From contig CM056562.1 of assembly GCA_029721515.1 (NCBI GenBank), forward strand, positions 17,305,335 through 17,369,334: a stretch of DNA of 64,000 bases, read 5' to 3'. Positions 34,471-47,078 of the stretch are shown piece after piece. A program made the position numbers and the translations under genes. Positions within the stretch are counted from its first letter, which is position 1, and every line of letters starts with the position of its first letter. The notes beneath the pieces are model-generated. The model made no database searches. It saw only the letters and a list, made by a program, of their open reading frames with translations, and had not been told where the DNA came from. This stretch comes from Synanceia verrucosa (Eukaryota; Chordata; Actinopteri; Perciformes; Synanceiidae).

Positions 34471-34513
<43 letters not shown>
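34471..34513. repeat. (GT)21 microsatellite
   Basis: Uninterrupted dinucleotide run seen directly. The open frame through it (poly-CV) is an artefact. Confidence 0.97.
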
Positions 34514-34514
<1 letters not shown>

Positions 34515-37261
34515 CAGAAAAAGAGAGATTTTTGCTGAATACAAACAGCAAACATCATTTCGTAAGTCATTTCAGGCAAATTGAAAGTGTAATTTCTGAG
34601 CGTTTGAATGCAGAACTCTTGTAATGCTTCTCACATCCTGTTAGAATGATGAAATCACCTTTCATAGGATCACTTTGAAGTGCATATATATTCCTGAGGA
34701 GATAATTGTTCCGCAGTGCTGCTGCTTTATTGAGATGTTATTGAAAAGTGTTGGGCCACAGTAAAAACTCTGCCATAGTTTTACTGTGATGATCCGTGTG
34801 AAGTGAATGTGTCCTTCTTTATCTGCATTAATGCTTGCAATGGTTCACAGAGAGTTCATTCACATCAATGGCCAAAATAGATTTATTTTACTTGGGGTAC
34901 CTATGTCAACAGTAGTTACAAGAATTACTCTGGGTGCCATCCCATTATGGGATGTCAAATATTTTGATGCTGTTGGTAAATGGCAGAATGGTGCGGAGGA
35001 ACAACAACCGGATGGCAATTCTGCAATTTCTGGATCAGAATAAAAAAATATACAGCCCGTCTGCTCACCTTTGCAATCTCGGGGCTCACCCCAGCCGGCG
35101 ATGTAATGCTGAACAATGAATTTTAAATAAAGTCAAACATTTGCTTCATGCTCCTCCACAGTTTAAACAAGACATTTCTGATGGAGACGTGTGGATTTAT
35201 TGTAAGTAAGAGATATAAGAGATAACTTAATCCCCAATTGGATTGTAAACCCCACCTCCACTTCACATGGCCCCACCCCGTCACACTGCTTTCTTGACCT
35301 TTTGTCTCATTTCTCGGCGGGTAATGAATGCTTTCGGACTATTTCAGACAAAAAAGATCTTGAACATCTTCAGCAGCATTGGAATGTCATATCAGGAAAT
35401 CACCCAATCAGCATGCTGGTGTTGAGAGCAAACAGAGAGTGAGGCATAGAGCAGCGGTGGAGTGGGTCGTCTGGATGTCAATATAATAGACTGGCTTATG
35501 ATGTGTAAATAACACACCACTTAATGGTCCTCTCCCACTCCGTCAGAGTATTTTGAGTCACATGGAGGGCGGCGTCGTCCTCTCCAGGCCTCGTCCTTCT
35601 CCTCTATTCACCCACTCTCCTCTTTCATCAACAGAATATCAGGACAAAATCACAGCGATTACACTAAAATGACATCTACTGTAACTGCTGATTTCTTTTG
35701 GTCGTGGGATCGAGGTGAAATATGTTTCTTTTGTGTTCTAGTTTAAAATCCAAAATGTACTTTTGTGTACTACAGTTGTTTCAAACTAATTTTCCTGTGA
35801 CCAACTTTTTATTTTACTTTCTCTAAACAACTGAATTCAAACTAAATTATAAGATGTATCAATAAAAAATATGATGCTTGATGCATCCTTTTTTTGACAT
35901 GAAGCTGTTTTTACATTATACAATGTAGTATTATGCAGCAGAGGAAATATACTACACTACCTACATTCCCTTCAATTTCAAGGCAAACCTGAAGCTACTT
36001 ATCAAAGTAAATAAATAAAAATACTGCTTTTACACATCTTTAAGTTATTAATTTTATCAGTGAAGATGAATGAATTTATTGAAGTAATTGGAATATTCAG
36101 TTATATGATCCTTAACATTTTTGAAACATTTGTGTCAAAAGGATGAACAAATGTCAATATAAAATAAAATTATTATTTGTGCCCTTTTCCACATAATTCA
36201 TTTTAATTCTGAACGTGCTTACGCACTTTTATTATTCTCCTTCAAACCTATATTTATTGTTCAACCAGAATAAATAAACCTAAATAAGTTCTGACTCCCT
36301 GAATTTAAAACCCAATATTTACTAAACATCATAATTAATTCTGCCAGATGAATGAACACGCACAGGACATACTTAAAAAAATAAATTACAAAACAAATGC
36401 GCCCTAGAGACTCTTACACATGGGGTAATATTTCTGTGAATTAATAATTACAATACACACTTTTTTGTTCTTTTTAAAAAGTGTTTGATGTTCCTTACAA
36501 TGGTGGAAACCACCATGACATTTATTGCAATAGCCTTGAAATTATAAGACCATGTTGATGACACACTCTCACTGTGTTTGCTTTATTTGTTTACAAATGT
36601 GAACAATTTTGCCGTTGACACAATGCAGAATTACAGTGTGCGGCATGCAAATGAGGCGGACGAGTTAAAAGTTAAGAGGAGAGCATCTTCAGCTGTCCGA
36701 TTACCAAACAAAAAGAGGTACGACTTCAGCACACACACTAATGTGAAGCTGTAGTCACTTTGATAATAACTTCAATAATGACAAGTCATTCACACCTGCT
36801 GATGACATCTATCAAGCATCATTACTGTCCCCTCCATTATAGGCCTGCTGTATATGTGATACTCTCCTCCTGCAGTAATAAATAGACGTGACCTCAGTGA
36901 ACGTATCACTCACGAGCCGTCTTTGATTTGGTCACTATTTCCATCAGACCCAAGAGAGAGCAGCAGTTCCCACATCCACTGACCTTGGAGTCTCTTTAAG
37001 CTCTTTCCAAACCCGCCGCTCAAGGTTGCATCCAATCTGTCTGTTGTTTTTCTGCATTAGCAAATCTCAAACCCTCCTTCAGCTCCCGAGCCCCCTTGAA
37101 AACTAACACCTGAGTGTAAAGGGTGGCAGTGAGAGGTGGCATGGGAGTGCAGGTGGAGGTGGGTCAGATAGGGTGATCAAAAACAAAGCATGAAGGATAA
37201 AAAATATAATTTTACCTCCCCCATAATCCCGGGCCTCCGAGAATGACCTTTGATCTCGCAG
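34514..37261. other. Intergenic, no gene recognised
   Basis: Bases 34700-35130 and 35280-35650 are unique-looking. Bases 35720-36480 are AT-rich. Bases 36560-37060 are repeat-free and GC-intermediate, CNE-like. A small perfect palindrome (ATGGTGG-AAA-CCACCAT) lies near 36501-36517. Confidence 0.3.
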
Positions 37262-37382
37262 CATGTGTGGTATGCTGAGCCGCCTGCTCGTGCTGCATGC
37301 CGCTCTGATCCTGGGAAGCAATCACCGAGCGCGCCGCTATCAGAAAGGCTGCTGGGGAAACACTCTAAGCCCGAGTCTGGAG
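37262..37382 (+). other. Splice-bounded open segment, unassigned (possible exon)
   Basis: TTTGATCTCGCAG (AG at 37260-37261) precedes and GAG|GTGAGC (GT at 37383-37384) follows a 121-bp CpG-containing stretch that is open in two forward frames. One frame begins with ATG at 37263 and reads MCGMLSRLLVLHAALILG, signal-peptide-like. The other is phase-compatible with the candidate exon at 32866-33048. Neither frame resembles a protein I know. A conserved element or a lncRNA exon is equally possible. Confidence 0.2.
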
Positions 37383-38555
37383 GTGAGCGCCGAGCAAAAA
37401 AGCAAATGTGCAGGGATGGAAAAAATAACCAAGTGCAGCCAACCACATAGAAAGCCTGATGGTCCGGAGCGCTGCATGATAAAGGTAAAGTGGATACTGT
37501 ATCTACAACACAGCCTGAGGCCAGCTGTGATTCAACACCACACAAAAATTAAATGATCTTAACTGGTGAAATGTTGGCTGAATAATTCCACCCATTATTT
37601 CAATTAGGAACTGTATTAGTGAACTAGATTGTTCAATTCAAAATGACTTATAAATCCAACTTGCCAAATTTAAACCTTATGAGCTTATAATGTTTGTTGC
37701 AGTTGAAATAACATAAAATATTTTTAAAGTTACATGTATTACATTATTAACACAGATACACACATAACATACATATCGACACACATATTGTTACATATAT
37801 TTTTAAAGGTGTCAAGTCCAACCAGTGAATGTGTAATCACTGCTTCACAAGTCTCAGGGCCTTGGGCATGGCAAATTCCCCGCATGTGCGTTTATTTGAT
37901 TGTTTAAGAGCGATTTCCGGAAACCAAGTTTTGGACGGCCAGGAGCTGCCTTGTAACAATTATGGGGTTAAATGGCAGTTGGCCACACAGGAGGGCATTT
38001 GCCTGCTGGCAGCCCCTTCCTGCTCAGCAGGGGTCAGAGGTCACAGACTTTTCAGGAAAAGTCCATTTCTCAAGTGCCCTGAAACAGGTGGAGGCCCGGA
38101 CAGCCCTGTTTACTTAAACAGCATGGAGAAAATGGGAAAGATTAAACCAACGTACACGCTCGATGAGAAAAACTATAGAGTGCTGCTTCAGTCGTGTACG
38201 TGTATCCCAGGATTTCTGTTAGAAGCTGTTTCATCTGCGTTCATGAAGATGTGATTGTGAGAGCCGATATCAATGTAAAAAAGAGTAACGTTGACTAAAA
38301 TATAAGAACAACACTTTACGGCACTGATAGATCAAGCAATGGGAAAGAGTTTATACGCTGATTTAAAAGCTAAAAAGGGGCAAAAAGCAACTCGGGCCGA
38401 ACTCGACCCCTCAGTGCTCTCACTATTTGGACTGGTTAAATCGCTGGGACCTGGAGCTGAACCCATCAGGAAGGGCTTAAGTGTTTAGGATTAGGGATCT
38501 AAAAGGCATTTGGAGGCCCTGAATCAAACCCGCAGGACCGGGGCGGAGGAGAGCC
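37383..38555. other. Intergenic, CNE-like block 37830-38260
   Basis: A 141-codon open frame at 37829-38254 has no domain resemblance. It begins at ATG in an otherwise repeat-free, CpG-containing stretch with a SOX-like AACAATTATGG. I take it as a non-coding element with a chance open frame. An AT-rich stretch with CA-rich runs lies at 37680-37800. Confidence 0.3.
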
Positions 38556-38990
38556 GTGGTGTTTGGCCTGCGTCGTAATCAAACAGGGGGAGCTAGGACC
38601 TTAGCACACCTGCAGGAAGGGCCCACAGCGAAAGGAAAAGGTCCCAGCGAGAGGGGCCGGCGAGGCGACGAGGCTTTTTCTCTCTCTCTCTCTCCTGCTG
38701 CAGAGTGGCAACAGCTGGGGTGGTGTACGGTGGTGTGGCCCAAGGGCAAGGTCAGCCTGGCGGACCGGGGGGAACAGCAGGCGGATTGTTTTCACTCCAC
38801 TAGTGAAAACAGCACCCGTGGAGATGCTGAATGTGCCAGCTGTGATTGTGGATTTCTGGTCCACAGCCTGACCCCATATTAACACTATGAAGGGGAGCTG
38901 GATCGCTAATGACCAGTGGCCTCTGGCCTCACCTGAGCTCCTCCTACAGCAGACCTCCGGACACACTGTGAGCACATGTAAGGACATTTA
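38556..38990. other. GC-rich block, open on both strands, with acceptor-like site
   Basis: The block is distinctly GC-rich against its surroundings and open for 108 codons forward and 128 codons in reverse, which is expected for GC-rich non-coding DNA. A strong acceptor-like tract (T/C run then CTGCTGCAG, AG at 38702-38703) suggests a possible transcript exon beginning at 38704. No protein similarity is recognised. Confidence 0.25.
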
Positions 38991-40989
38991 TCGCTATTCA
39001 TTTACAGTCCCAGTTGATATTTATATATATTAGAAAACTTTTATTTCATGCATTTTTTCATTTTTTTTTTTTTTTTTTAATTATAATTTATAATTCCGCT
39101 AATTTATATTCAACTAGAAGCTGCTAATACAACTAATTCTGCAACAACTAATAAAAATCATTTCAAACGTCAGGGTAAAAAAAATGTGATTTAATTTAGA
39201 GGAAATTTCTGGGATAGGTTGGTGTGTGGTTGCAGTCAACCTGAATCCATCCATGAAAGCGTCAGGACTCACACATGTCCTCAGGCCTAATTGGTCTGGA
39301 CAGTTAACATCAAAGAAGCTGGGCTTTATATGTAATCTGCCACATTCTCGTGCTGCCGCTTTTTTATATGTTCAAACGTTATAATGAAGGTCATTCTCCA
39401 TCAATTCACTTTGATCTAAAATGACAAAAAAATTTTTGCATTTTAATACAAAACTCGTCTTTGCTTTCACTGCTCGGTTTGCTGTCGTCTTCACAACCTC
39501 TCTCCCTCACTTTTTCACTTTCTCTTGCTCTTCTCGTCTTTCTTTTTCTCCCTCACGGTGTGTGAAAACAGCTCGCACAGCTTATACAAGGCAAATGAAA
39601 CGGTTTTGAAAAAAAAAAAATCACAATCAAAATACACTGTGAGTGTCTTAATGCCGCCTCTGACATGCCCTAACACCTGCAACAGATATATAATTTACCT
39701 GTGTGAAACTACTGTGCTTCATAATGATTAGCTACTTTTATGGAGAGTACAGAGTCAATTATGTGTAAAGTTTAAAACATAAAATTCACCATGTGGAAAT
39801 CCCCTCATAGCAGACTAAAGATTATCATTTAGCTTCTTTAATTGTGGGGCGGTTTGTTGATTTTGTTTATTGCCACGCCAATCTAAATCAGTAGGAAAAC
39901 GACTGTAATAGTGTCTTGGAATTTCCTTATAAATGACACATTTGCTGGGAGATGAAAGTTGCACATCGTGGCGTGCTCGGGCACCGTCTGCTGCAGCTGT
40001 GCGCTCCTATCAGTGTGTTATAATGAGAAATCAACTGTCTGCAGATCAGCTGCTGAAACGCCGTAACGAGCCATGAGCGTTAATACTTGAGGATCAGTTG
40101 CACTGGATGAGGCGGCTTTATCCAGTTATTAGGGTAATGTAATGGAGTCTCCTAATCCAAACCCACCAAACCCTTCCACCGTAGGGGGCACAATAGTGAG
40201 GCAACACGTTATTCCGGCACAAAGCTGACTTCCCCACTAATATAGCAGGACACTGAGGCTCGCGGCCTGTTCAAACAAGTCCTTCACAGTATCTCCCATA
40301 AAATGATTTTCTCCCTTCTTTTTTCTCTCTCCCCCCCTTTCCCCTTTTTCCCTGCTAACTCTCTCCCTCCAACAAACGCTCTGCTGGCAAGGCATATTCT
40401 ACGCTCCTTAATGCCAAATTAAACCCCAACTCTTTTATTTTAAATGAGAAAAGGCAGACGAGAGTGCTGACAATCTTGATTAGGCGAAAGAGAAGGAGGG
40501 GAGAGAAGAGGAGCAAAAAATTAAACGGTATGAAAAAATATAGAACATTACATTAATGCCGTCCGGCACAATTGGTGCTAATTGGCAGATAATCCAGGAG
40601 CTCTGGGCTGCCTAATGCCGGGTTGAGTTTAGGAACAAGCCGGGCCTCTTGTCCTCTCCCACCACTGAGTTCTACAAGCCACAGGACGGGTCAGAGCGAG
40701 GTGGAGGGGGAGGGATTAGCGCTGGCATTGTTGGCTCTTTCCACTGGAACATGACCTTGACGAGAGTTTGGTTCACCCCTCCTCTGTCCCAATATCCCAG
40801 CAACATGAACTTTAATAGGAGCATAATGGGCGGTTTTAGAGTGCCAAGAGAAACACATGAAACACACAGACACCCCAAATAAAACCTGATATTCCAACAC
40901 CTTCGAATTTAAACCCACTTGGAAAAAAAAGACCACTCAGAACTTTATTTAAGCAACCCCACACTGCAAATAGCCACTGAAATTAGTAT
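38991..40989. other. Intergenic, CNE-like block 39780-40880
   Basis: Poly-T runs lie at 39055-39079, with AT-rich sequence after. Bases 39780-40880 are mostly repeat-free, with E-box/CAGCTG-rich and TAAT-containing words. Open frames at 40649-40936 on both strands are judged to be chance. Confidence 0.3.
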
Positions 40990-41010
40990 TTTATATATGT
41001 GTATATATAC

Positions 41011-41054
<44 letters not shown>

Positions 41055-41070
41055 AGAGAGAGAGAGAAAA
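40990..41070. repeat. Compound (TA)n-(GT)n-(TA)n-(GA)n microsatellite
   Basis: Read directly: TATATA-rich lead, (GT)14-like run to about 41042, ATATATAT, then AGAGAGAGAG and poly-A. Confidence 0.95.
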
Positions 41071-44000
41071 AAAAGAATAATATTTATGCTCACATCACAA
41101 GCTTATAAAAAAATTGTCAAAGGGAATGAAAACAGTTTATCCTGGATGCTGCACTGGTTTCAATAACACTTTGGGCTCCAAAACAGCTGTTCCATCTATG
41201 ACAATAAAGTTAATGTGTGCCAAAACACGAGTGGTGATCCAAAGTGGTGTGGGAAAGCCAGTAAACGTTATGTGTTTTGAAAATGGTTCCAATAATCTTT
41301 ATCCTAATCCCTTAATTGGGAGTCAATAAAGTCTCCGGTGAAAATACAAAGGCGCTGGCTTGAAGGAACTCAGGACAGAAAGCAGCTCTTAAAGGCGACC
41401 ATCTACACCTGGCTGCTGAGCGCGCTTTTCACTACTCTGAGGAGGCTTTCAAGCAAGTCCTTGGCTGTGAAAGTTCCCATGTTAAAAGCACTACCTATTA
41501 CGGTACATCCGAAAGAGATGTATTTCCGCACAGTGTTTGAAGATTTGGAATTTGCATGAAAAAAGGGCCTCGACAAAACTGTAACTTGTGAACTGATCAA
41601 AAGCCAGAGGCCGTTCTTGAGCTGAATGGCTTTCCCCCTTTGACACGAAAGAGGCTCTCTTGAGGCGCCTTCGCGGCGGTGGCCTTGGAGGTTAGGAAAA
41701 TGTAGTCCTTCAGACCATACGGGACTATTCTCTGGAGTCTGGACAACACTTGAGTCTGCAGCGATAGAAAAGAGCCGGTTTGCTGCTGTGGATCAGTGCT
41801 TCAGCGGGCCTCACTGACATACCATAAGAGGGCTTTTACTATTACTATGCACAGCCTTTCATGTCGAGAGGAGGGTGTGTGTGAGTCTATGTGTTTACAC
41901 ATCTATGTGTGCTTATGACTATGATGTTTTTTAACAAGCTAATATTATTTAAAAATGTAAAAAATGCAAAAAATGGAATCTGTGCTCAACACACCGTTCC
42001 CAAAAAAAAAACATAATTTTAAGATTGCTTGTGTTGGAGAAGTCATAGTTAAACCTCTTGTTAAGAGTTCTGAAACATTAGAAAGTATAGCTATGTAAAG
42101 GAAAATAAATATCCTAATAGGGGTCCTGCAGGTCACACACACATCCTTGGCTGAATGTATATTGGTGCAATCCGCTCCTGCAAACATCTTCAAAGTGGAA
42201 AGTGGAGTGATAAGAAGCCGGGGCATTTGTTATTCTTTCCAGGTCTATTGGATGTGTTTTGACTGGATGCTTTTGCTTTGGAGAGGAGCTGCAGAGCCCG
42301 GTGACGACGAACACTCTGTGACCACTCTGTGACTCAGCTGGTTTCACTTAGCCAACATGGAGAGAGAGCGGGGTCATGGGGTCATACCATGACCTCATCA
42401 AATTAGCCCCAACCGAGTGAGGTGTTTAGCACGAGTTAAAACAAGTAATCTGAAGGGCATTAAATGCAAATGCGACGACCATATGCCCACTTCAAACACG
42501 GCCAGCTCCCATTCACCCCCCCCCACCATACACACAGCGTAACCATTCACATGTCTCACAGAGCGGGGGGGCCGTTAAGATGACAATGGGTTTCTGTGAA
42601 GCCGACCAGGTGCAAAACATTTCAACTGCTGGCCAAAGTAACAGAACATTTGCAACGTAAAGTCTGCAGCTGAATTACTCTTTGCCTTTGAGAATAGATA
42701 TCTCTTACATATATGCATTATGTGCATCGGTATCTTCTTTTCATCCTGACCTTAAACTTGGAATATGGAAATAAAGGGGCAGATGCTTAGAAAAGGTTAT
42801 CCAGCAGTTCAGGGAGGAGTGGAGGAAAAAAGAGAGAGAAAACGGTGGGGTAATGCGTCTGCCGTGCTTCATAAACGCTACGCCATGTGCCCCTGTTGGC
42901 GGGAGCGAGGGCCTGGTCAGGCTGTGAAGATTACGGGCGAAGACTGATTTTGCCCCCTCAGGCGGCGGCCGGGCTGGGAACATGTGGCAGCTCATATATG
43001 CTAATAAGCACCTGTGGAGAAGGGAGAGAGGCAGCCGAAAACCCCCGCCGGGCTGCACAGCCGAGCCACCTGCACAGACCTCCACTGTGAAAACCGACGA
43101 AACATAACTACCCCTCAAACACACCACTGTGAGCAAATAATCCCCACTGACGACAAATTAAAGTGGTAATCTGGGTTTTATTTGTGCGATAACTCTCTGC
43201 TGTGTGTTTTTGTGCCACAGAGCCTGTGTGGGCTTTCTCTTCCTTTTATTTTTGACTTTACAGGTGGCGTTATTATTCTTATATTGTTGACATAAACAAG
43301 GTCTTCCTACAATTCCTGCAAGCATCACTTCCTCTGCAGCATTAATGTCAGTCCAGCAAAAGTCAAATGGATTTAAATGAAATTTAAAGGCTTTTTGACC
43401 CCAAAACACCATCTAATGAGGACCTCTGTACCACTATACACCGACCAAACTCACAAACTTCTCAATGACACGAAATAACACTGATGAAATGTGTCATGAG
43501 TAGCACATTCAGGTCCACTGAGACTCGTATAAAAGTCCCACTTGTTCCTAGGTGATAGTGTGTGCGCTGCGCCGATTTCCAGCCTCAAACTCATTGAAAG
43601 CGGCCGCACAGCTGCTGACGAGGAATGTGAGAGCAAAAAGAAGACATTGTGGGAGAGCGCCCTCCTGTCAATCAAAAGAAGTCTTATTAAATTTGTTTAA
43701 GCTGTGAAAGCAATTTGGAGGAAAGAAACAATGTTCTTCATGTGTTCTCCGTGATCACCAATTTTCCTCGACAGAGTTTCCAATCAGACAATTTTTTTTT
43801 CAGATTATCATGGAATGAGTCTTGGATTCATTCACTCCAACAAAACTAACTTAATATAAAATATAATATAAAACTAACTTAATTCCCAAATCCATATGAA
43901 TGGATTCTTTCTTTTTTCGCCCTGATAAATAGATATCACTCTGGACACGTTCATTCCTAACAATGAGTTTAAATGAGTTCCTCACATCACTAATGTTCCT

Positions 44001-46824
44001 CAGCAGCAGCACATGTTTACACGTGTGAGAAACAGGCAAAAACCTAAATGTCGACTTAAAGAATCAGCCGTCGGAGGCTCCACTTTATGACTCTCACTCG
44101 CTTGTTCTCCCATCTGAGTGCTCTGTAAACCACATTAAAAAACTACCACTATTTTAGAAACTATGCAACTCTGTAATCTTGAGAAATCTGCTTTGAGCCA
44201 TGAGCGATGTACTTATACATTTTTCAATGGCCAAATGAAAGGGAGCTAATCAGCCTCTGGTGATTTATGGGATTTCATATTTTTCACATCTGGGTTCCAT
44301 ATATAAAAGGAATATTTAAGACACCACTTTACTGCACTCTGCATACTTTATTGACAATCGGACTGCATCACCGCAAATATCCTCCTCTTTGCGATTCGGG
44401 AGGTCGAGGCCCAACGTAAGAGATAGCGTGTCCAGGCACTGCAATCACCAACATGTCATGAAGCAATAACTTCCCTGTAATTCAGCCCAAACACATTGGA
44501 AACTATTCCCAGCTCTCCAGGCAATTTCATGAGTAAATGAAAAATATTTATATTCAATATTAGAAAGACGTTTTAGACGTTTATCCAGAAAGTATAACCT
44601 CTTCACTCAAAACCATACTTCAAATAAACTTTGCCAATTCTTGTTATTCTTAAAAGTTAGTCGAAACATTATTAATAAAATTTTCCAATTTGAATTTTAA
44701 TTGAACAACAGAGCACTTGAGAGTGAAGTTGATATTAATTCCTTTTTCCAGTTAAGGATGTTTGAGGAAATTAGTCTGTGTCAGCACAAGAGTTATCAAG
44801 CACATTATAAGATACTGCACATCTGAGTCGATGATTCGCAGCTCTTAACTTCCACAGTTCGAGTGAGAAAAAGTACAAATATACACGCGTCATTAATGGA
44901 ATGAATTCACATCATCAGCAAATTACATTTGTAATAATTCTCAGTTTGGCTTTAATTATTAACACAAGTTCTTCTTTTAAAGAACCATAAACTTCACATT
45001 TCATCAGACATTTTACAGTCTTTCCTCACAGTATTGCTGACTTGTCAAACTTAAATTATCCTCAGTGCTCGATGTAAAACTGCATGTGAAGCTTCTGCAT
45101 TCTGCACCTGAGAGATACCGACGCAATTAACTGCACCGACAACTTTTACCTTTTAATGGACACGATGACAAAACATGGTGATATTAATGTGGCATAACAC
45201 TGCCTGTAGTAACTCTGGCAACTGGTTTGCACTCAGTAACCTTTACAAACTGAGAGAAATATTTTTAGGTTAAAATAAAAAACAAGAACAAATGGCACAC
45301 ATAAATAAATATCAACACAAGTGGAGGACGTGCTGTAGTCAACTGAAACAGTGTGTTTGCTGTTAATGATGGTGGGGTAGCCAAGAATAAAGCAATATTT
45401 TTGGGATATTTACATCTTGTTATTGAACTGGCTTGACACATTTTCCAAAACACCAGTTGAAAACTTGATTTTCTTCCCTCTTAAATTATAAAATTACTTT
45501 CTAAACAACCAACAACGAATTTTTGCTTCCAAACTACTCCCTCCAGAGCCTCCGTTCAATCACATTTCTTTCATGAACCAAACAAAGGAGAGTCTTCCCT
45601 CGTTCAGCATGATGCTGGTGTATTTCTGTGAGAACCTCAGAGTTTATGCTGCGGTTTGTATTTGCAGTTGGCTTTAAATGAAAATAAGCCCCACACATGT
45701 GAAATCCTTTCACTGAGGGCTTTTGCCCCTTCAAGGAGCAGAAGTCTTTGATAATGACTACATGTTTTAGACTGGTGCCCCCCTCCTCCCTAAACTTCTG
45801 ATAAATAGCTTCAAACGTAAGGGATCCTGATCAGCGCTTTGAGCAAAGGAAGCATTGCAAGAGCATGAGATCAACCCCTGGATTATTGTGGCCTACACGC
45901 TGAAAAGCAGCCCTCTCCAGCTCTTGGCCCGGGCATAATACCCATTGGTTGCCACAAGGAACACCATTCGGATTAAGTGGTGCCCCTTTCACATAAGCAA
46001 CAAGTGACAAAGGGGGAGATTGGGCAACTAACCTGCTGTTTAGATAAATAAAGGTACTCTATCAGCTCTAATAATTGCTCACCCCCTCTCTTCTTGTCCC
46101 ATTGTCCACTGACAAGTGCTGCTTGGCCTCCTTCTAATTGCTGACAGATTTGATTTTTCAGCGTCAGCAGGAGCTCCGTTTGTGGCCTTTACGTCGAGTA
46201 ATTACTCCCTCCTTCCCTCCTCGCCGCCTCCTACTTTGTCCTCCCCTTTCCCTAAATCCTCCTCTTCCTTCACCCATTTCGGAGGCTAAATTTCCCGCTC
46301 CTTCAAGCCCCTTTAATAGTTTCCTTCTCTGTGAATTTCAGTCACATTTAAAGAGTTTTTTCAATAAGTAATCATCCAGCACTTCATAAGCAGTCTGTGA
46401 GCCTGACAAAGAGTGGAATCACAAGTGCTTTGTCACGATTACAGCATGCTGACATTTTGAATTGTGTTGATTGTTAGAAAAAAAGATCTGACATTATCCA
46501 CAGTCAAAACTCTCAGTGCATCAGTGAAAAACTGTGAAAATCACTATATCTATATCAACCTATGATACACACAATCAAACCACACCGACAAAGACAAACT
46601 GTTGAAACTTATCAGCAGGACTGTGACACATATACTGTGGAGATATGTAGAGGGCTGAGAAATGCTGCTGCATGGTGTTGAAAATAATATGAGCACCGAT
46701 TTAGTTGAAAGGATGATTTAGTATTGAGCATTGTTTAGGTTATTTTGTCTACCGTAATTATAAAAATGCACACAAATTAAAAAAAAATGTATATTTGTAT
46801 ACAGAATGACAGCTCTGAGAGAGC
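41071..46824. other. Intergenic, no gene recognised; several CNE-like blocks
   Basis: Repeat-free blocks at about 41330-41830, 42140-42620, 42780-43140 (GC-richer) and 45790-46370 look CNE-like. A 28-bp tandem duplication (AAAACTAACTTAAT at 43842-43855 and 43870-43883) is present. A TATA-like TATATAAAAG lies near 44301 with no gene downstream. The 131-codon minus frame at 42741-43136 has no family resemblance. Confidence 0.3.
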
Positions 46825-47078
46825 TGCTATGATTAATCAGTTAGTTGTCAACTATTAAATTAGTCACCAGCTGTTCTGATAATTGAGTAAAAATTCTCTG
46901 ATTCCAGCTTTTTAAATGTGAATATGTTTTTTTACTCCTCTATGGCAGTAATCCGAATAGTTTTTGAGTTGTGGACAAAACAAGATGTCATCTTGAGCTT
47001 TTGACTGACAAATAAGTAGTCGAGACAATAACCAACAGATTAATCGTTGATAAAACTAACTGTTCGTTGCAGCCGTGA
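46825..47078 (+). mobile_element. Second copy of the repeat inserted at 9150-9428 (hAT-like, non-autonomous)
   Basis: The right end 'cagattaatcgttgataaaa', then 'ttcgttgcagccgtg', is the terminus of the GCTGCAAC repeat family as I recall it. Inside, 'gattccagctttttaaatgt' and 'gttgtggacaaaacaag' correspond to 'cttaaatttgaggatttgct' and 'cttggttggacaaaacaac' of the 9150-9428 copy, in the same orientation. No coding capacity. Confidence 0.6.

Noticed and set aside
34400..34624. Forward frame with a Cys-Val repeat
   Set aside because: Translation of the GT microsatellite, not a cysteine-rich protein.
37829..38254. 141-codon forward frame as a gene
   Set aside because: No motif, signal peptide or recognisable family. 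The sequence texture is that of a repeat-free non-coding block.
38601..38987. 128-codon minus-strand frame
   Set aside because: It overlaps a forward frame of similar length in a GC-rich block. No protein similarity recognised.
42741..43136. 131-codon minus-strand frame
   Set aside because: GC-richer stretch open in several frames on both strands, typical of composition rather than coding.
44299..44310. TATA-like TATATAAAAG as a promoter
   Set aside because: No exon, CpG enrichment or donor site follows it. AT-rich context makes it expected by chance.
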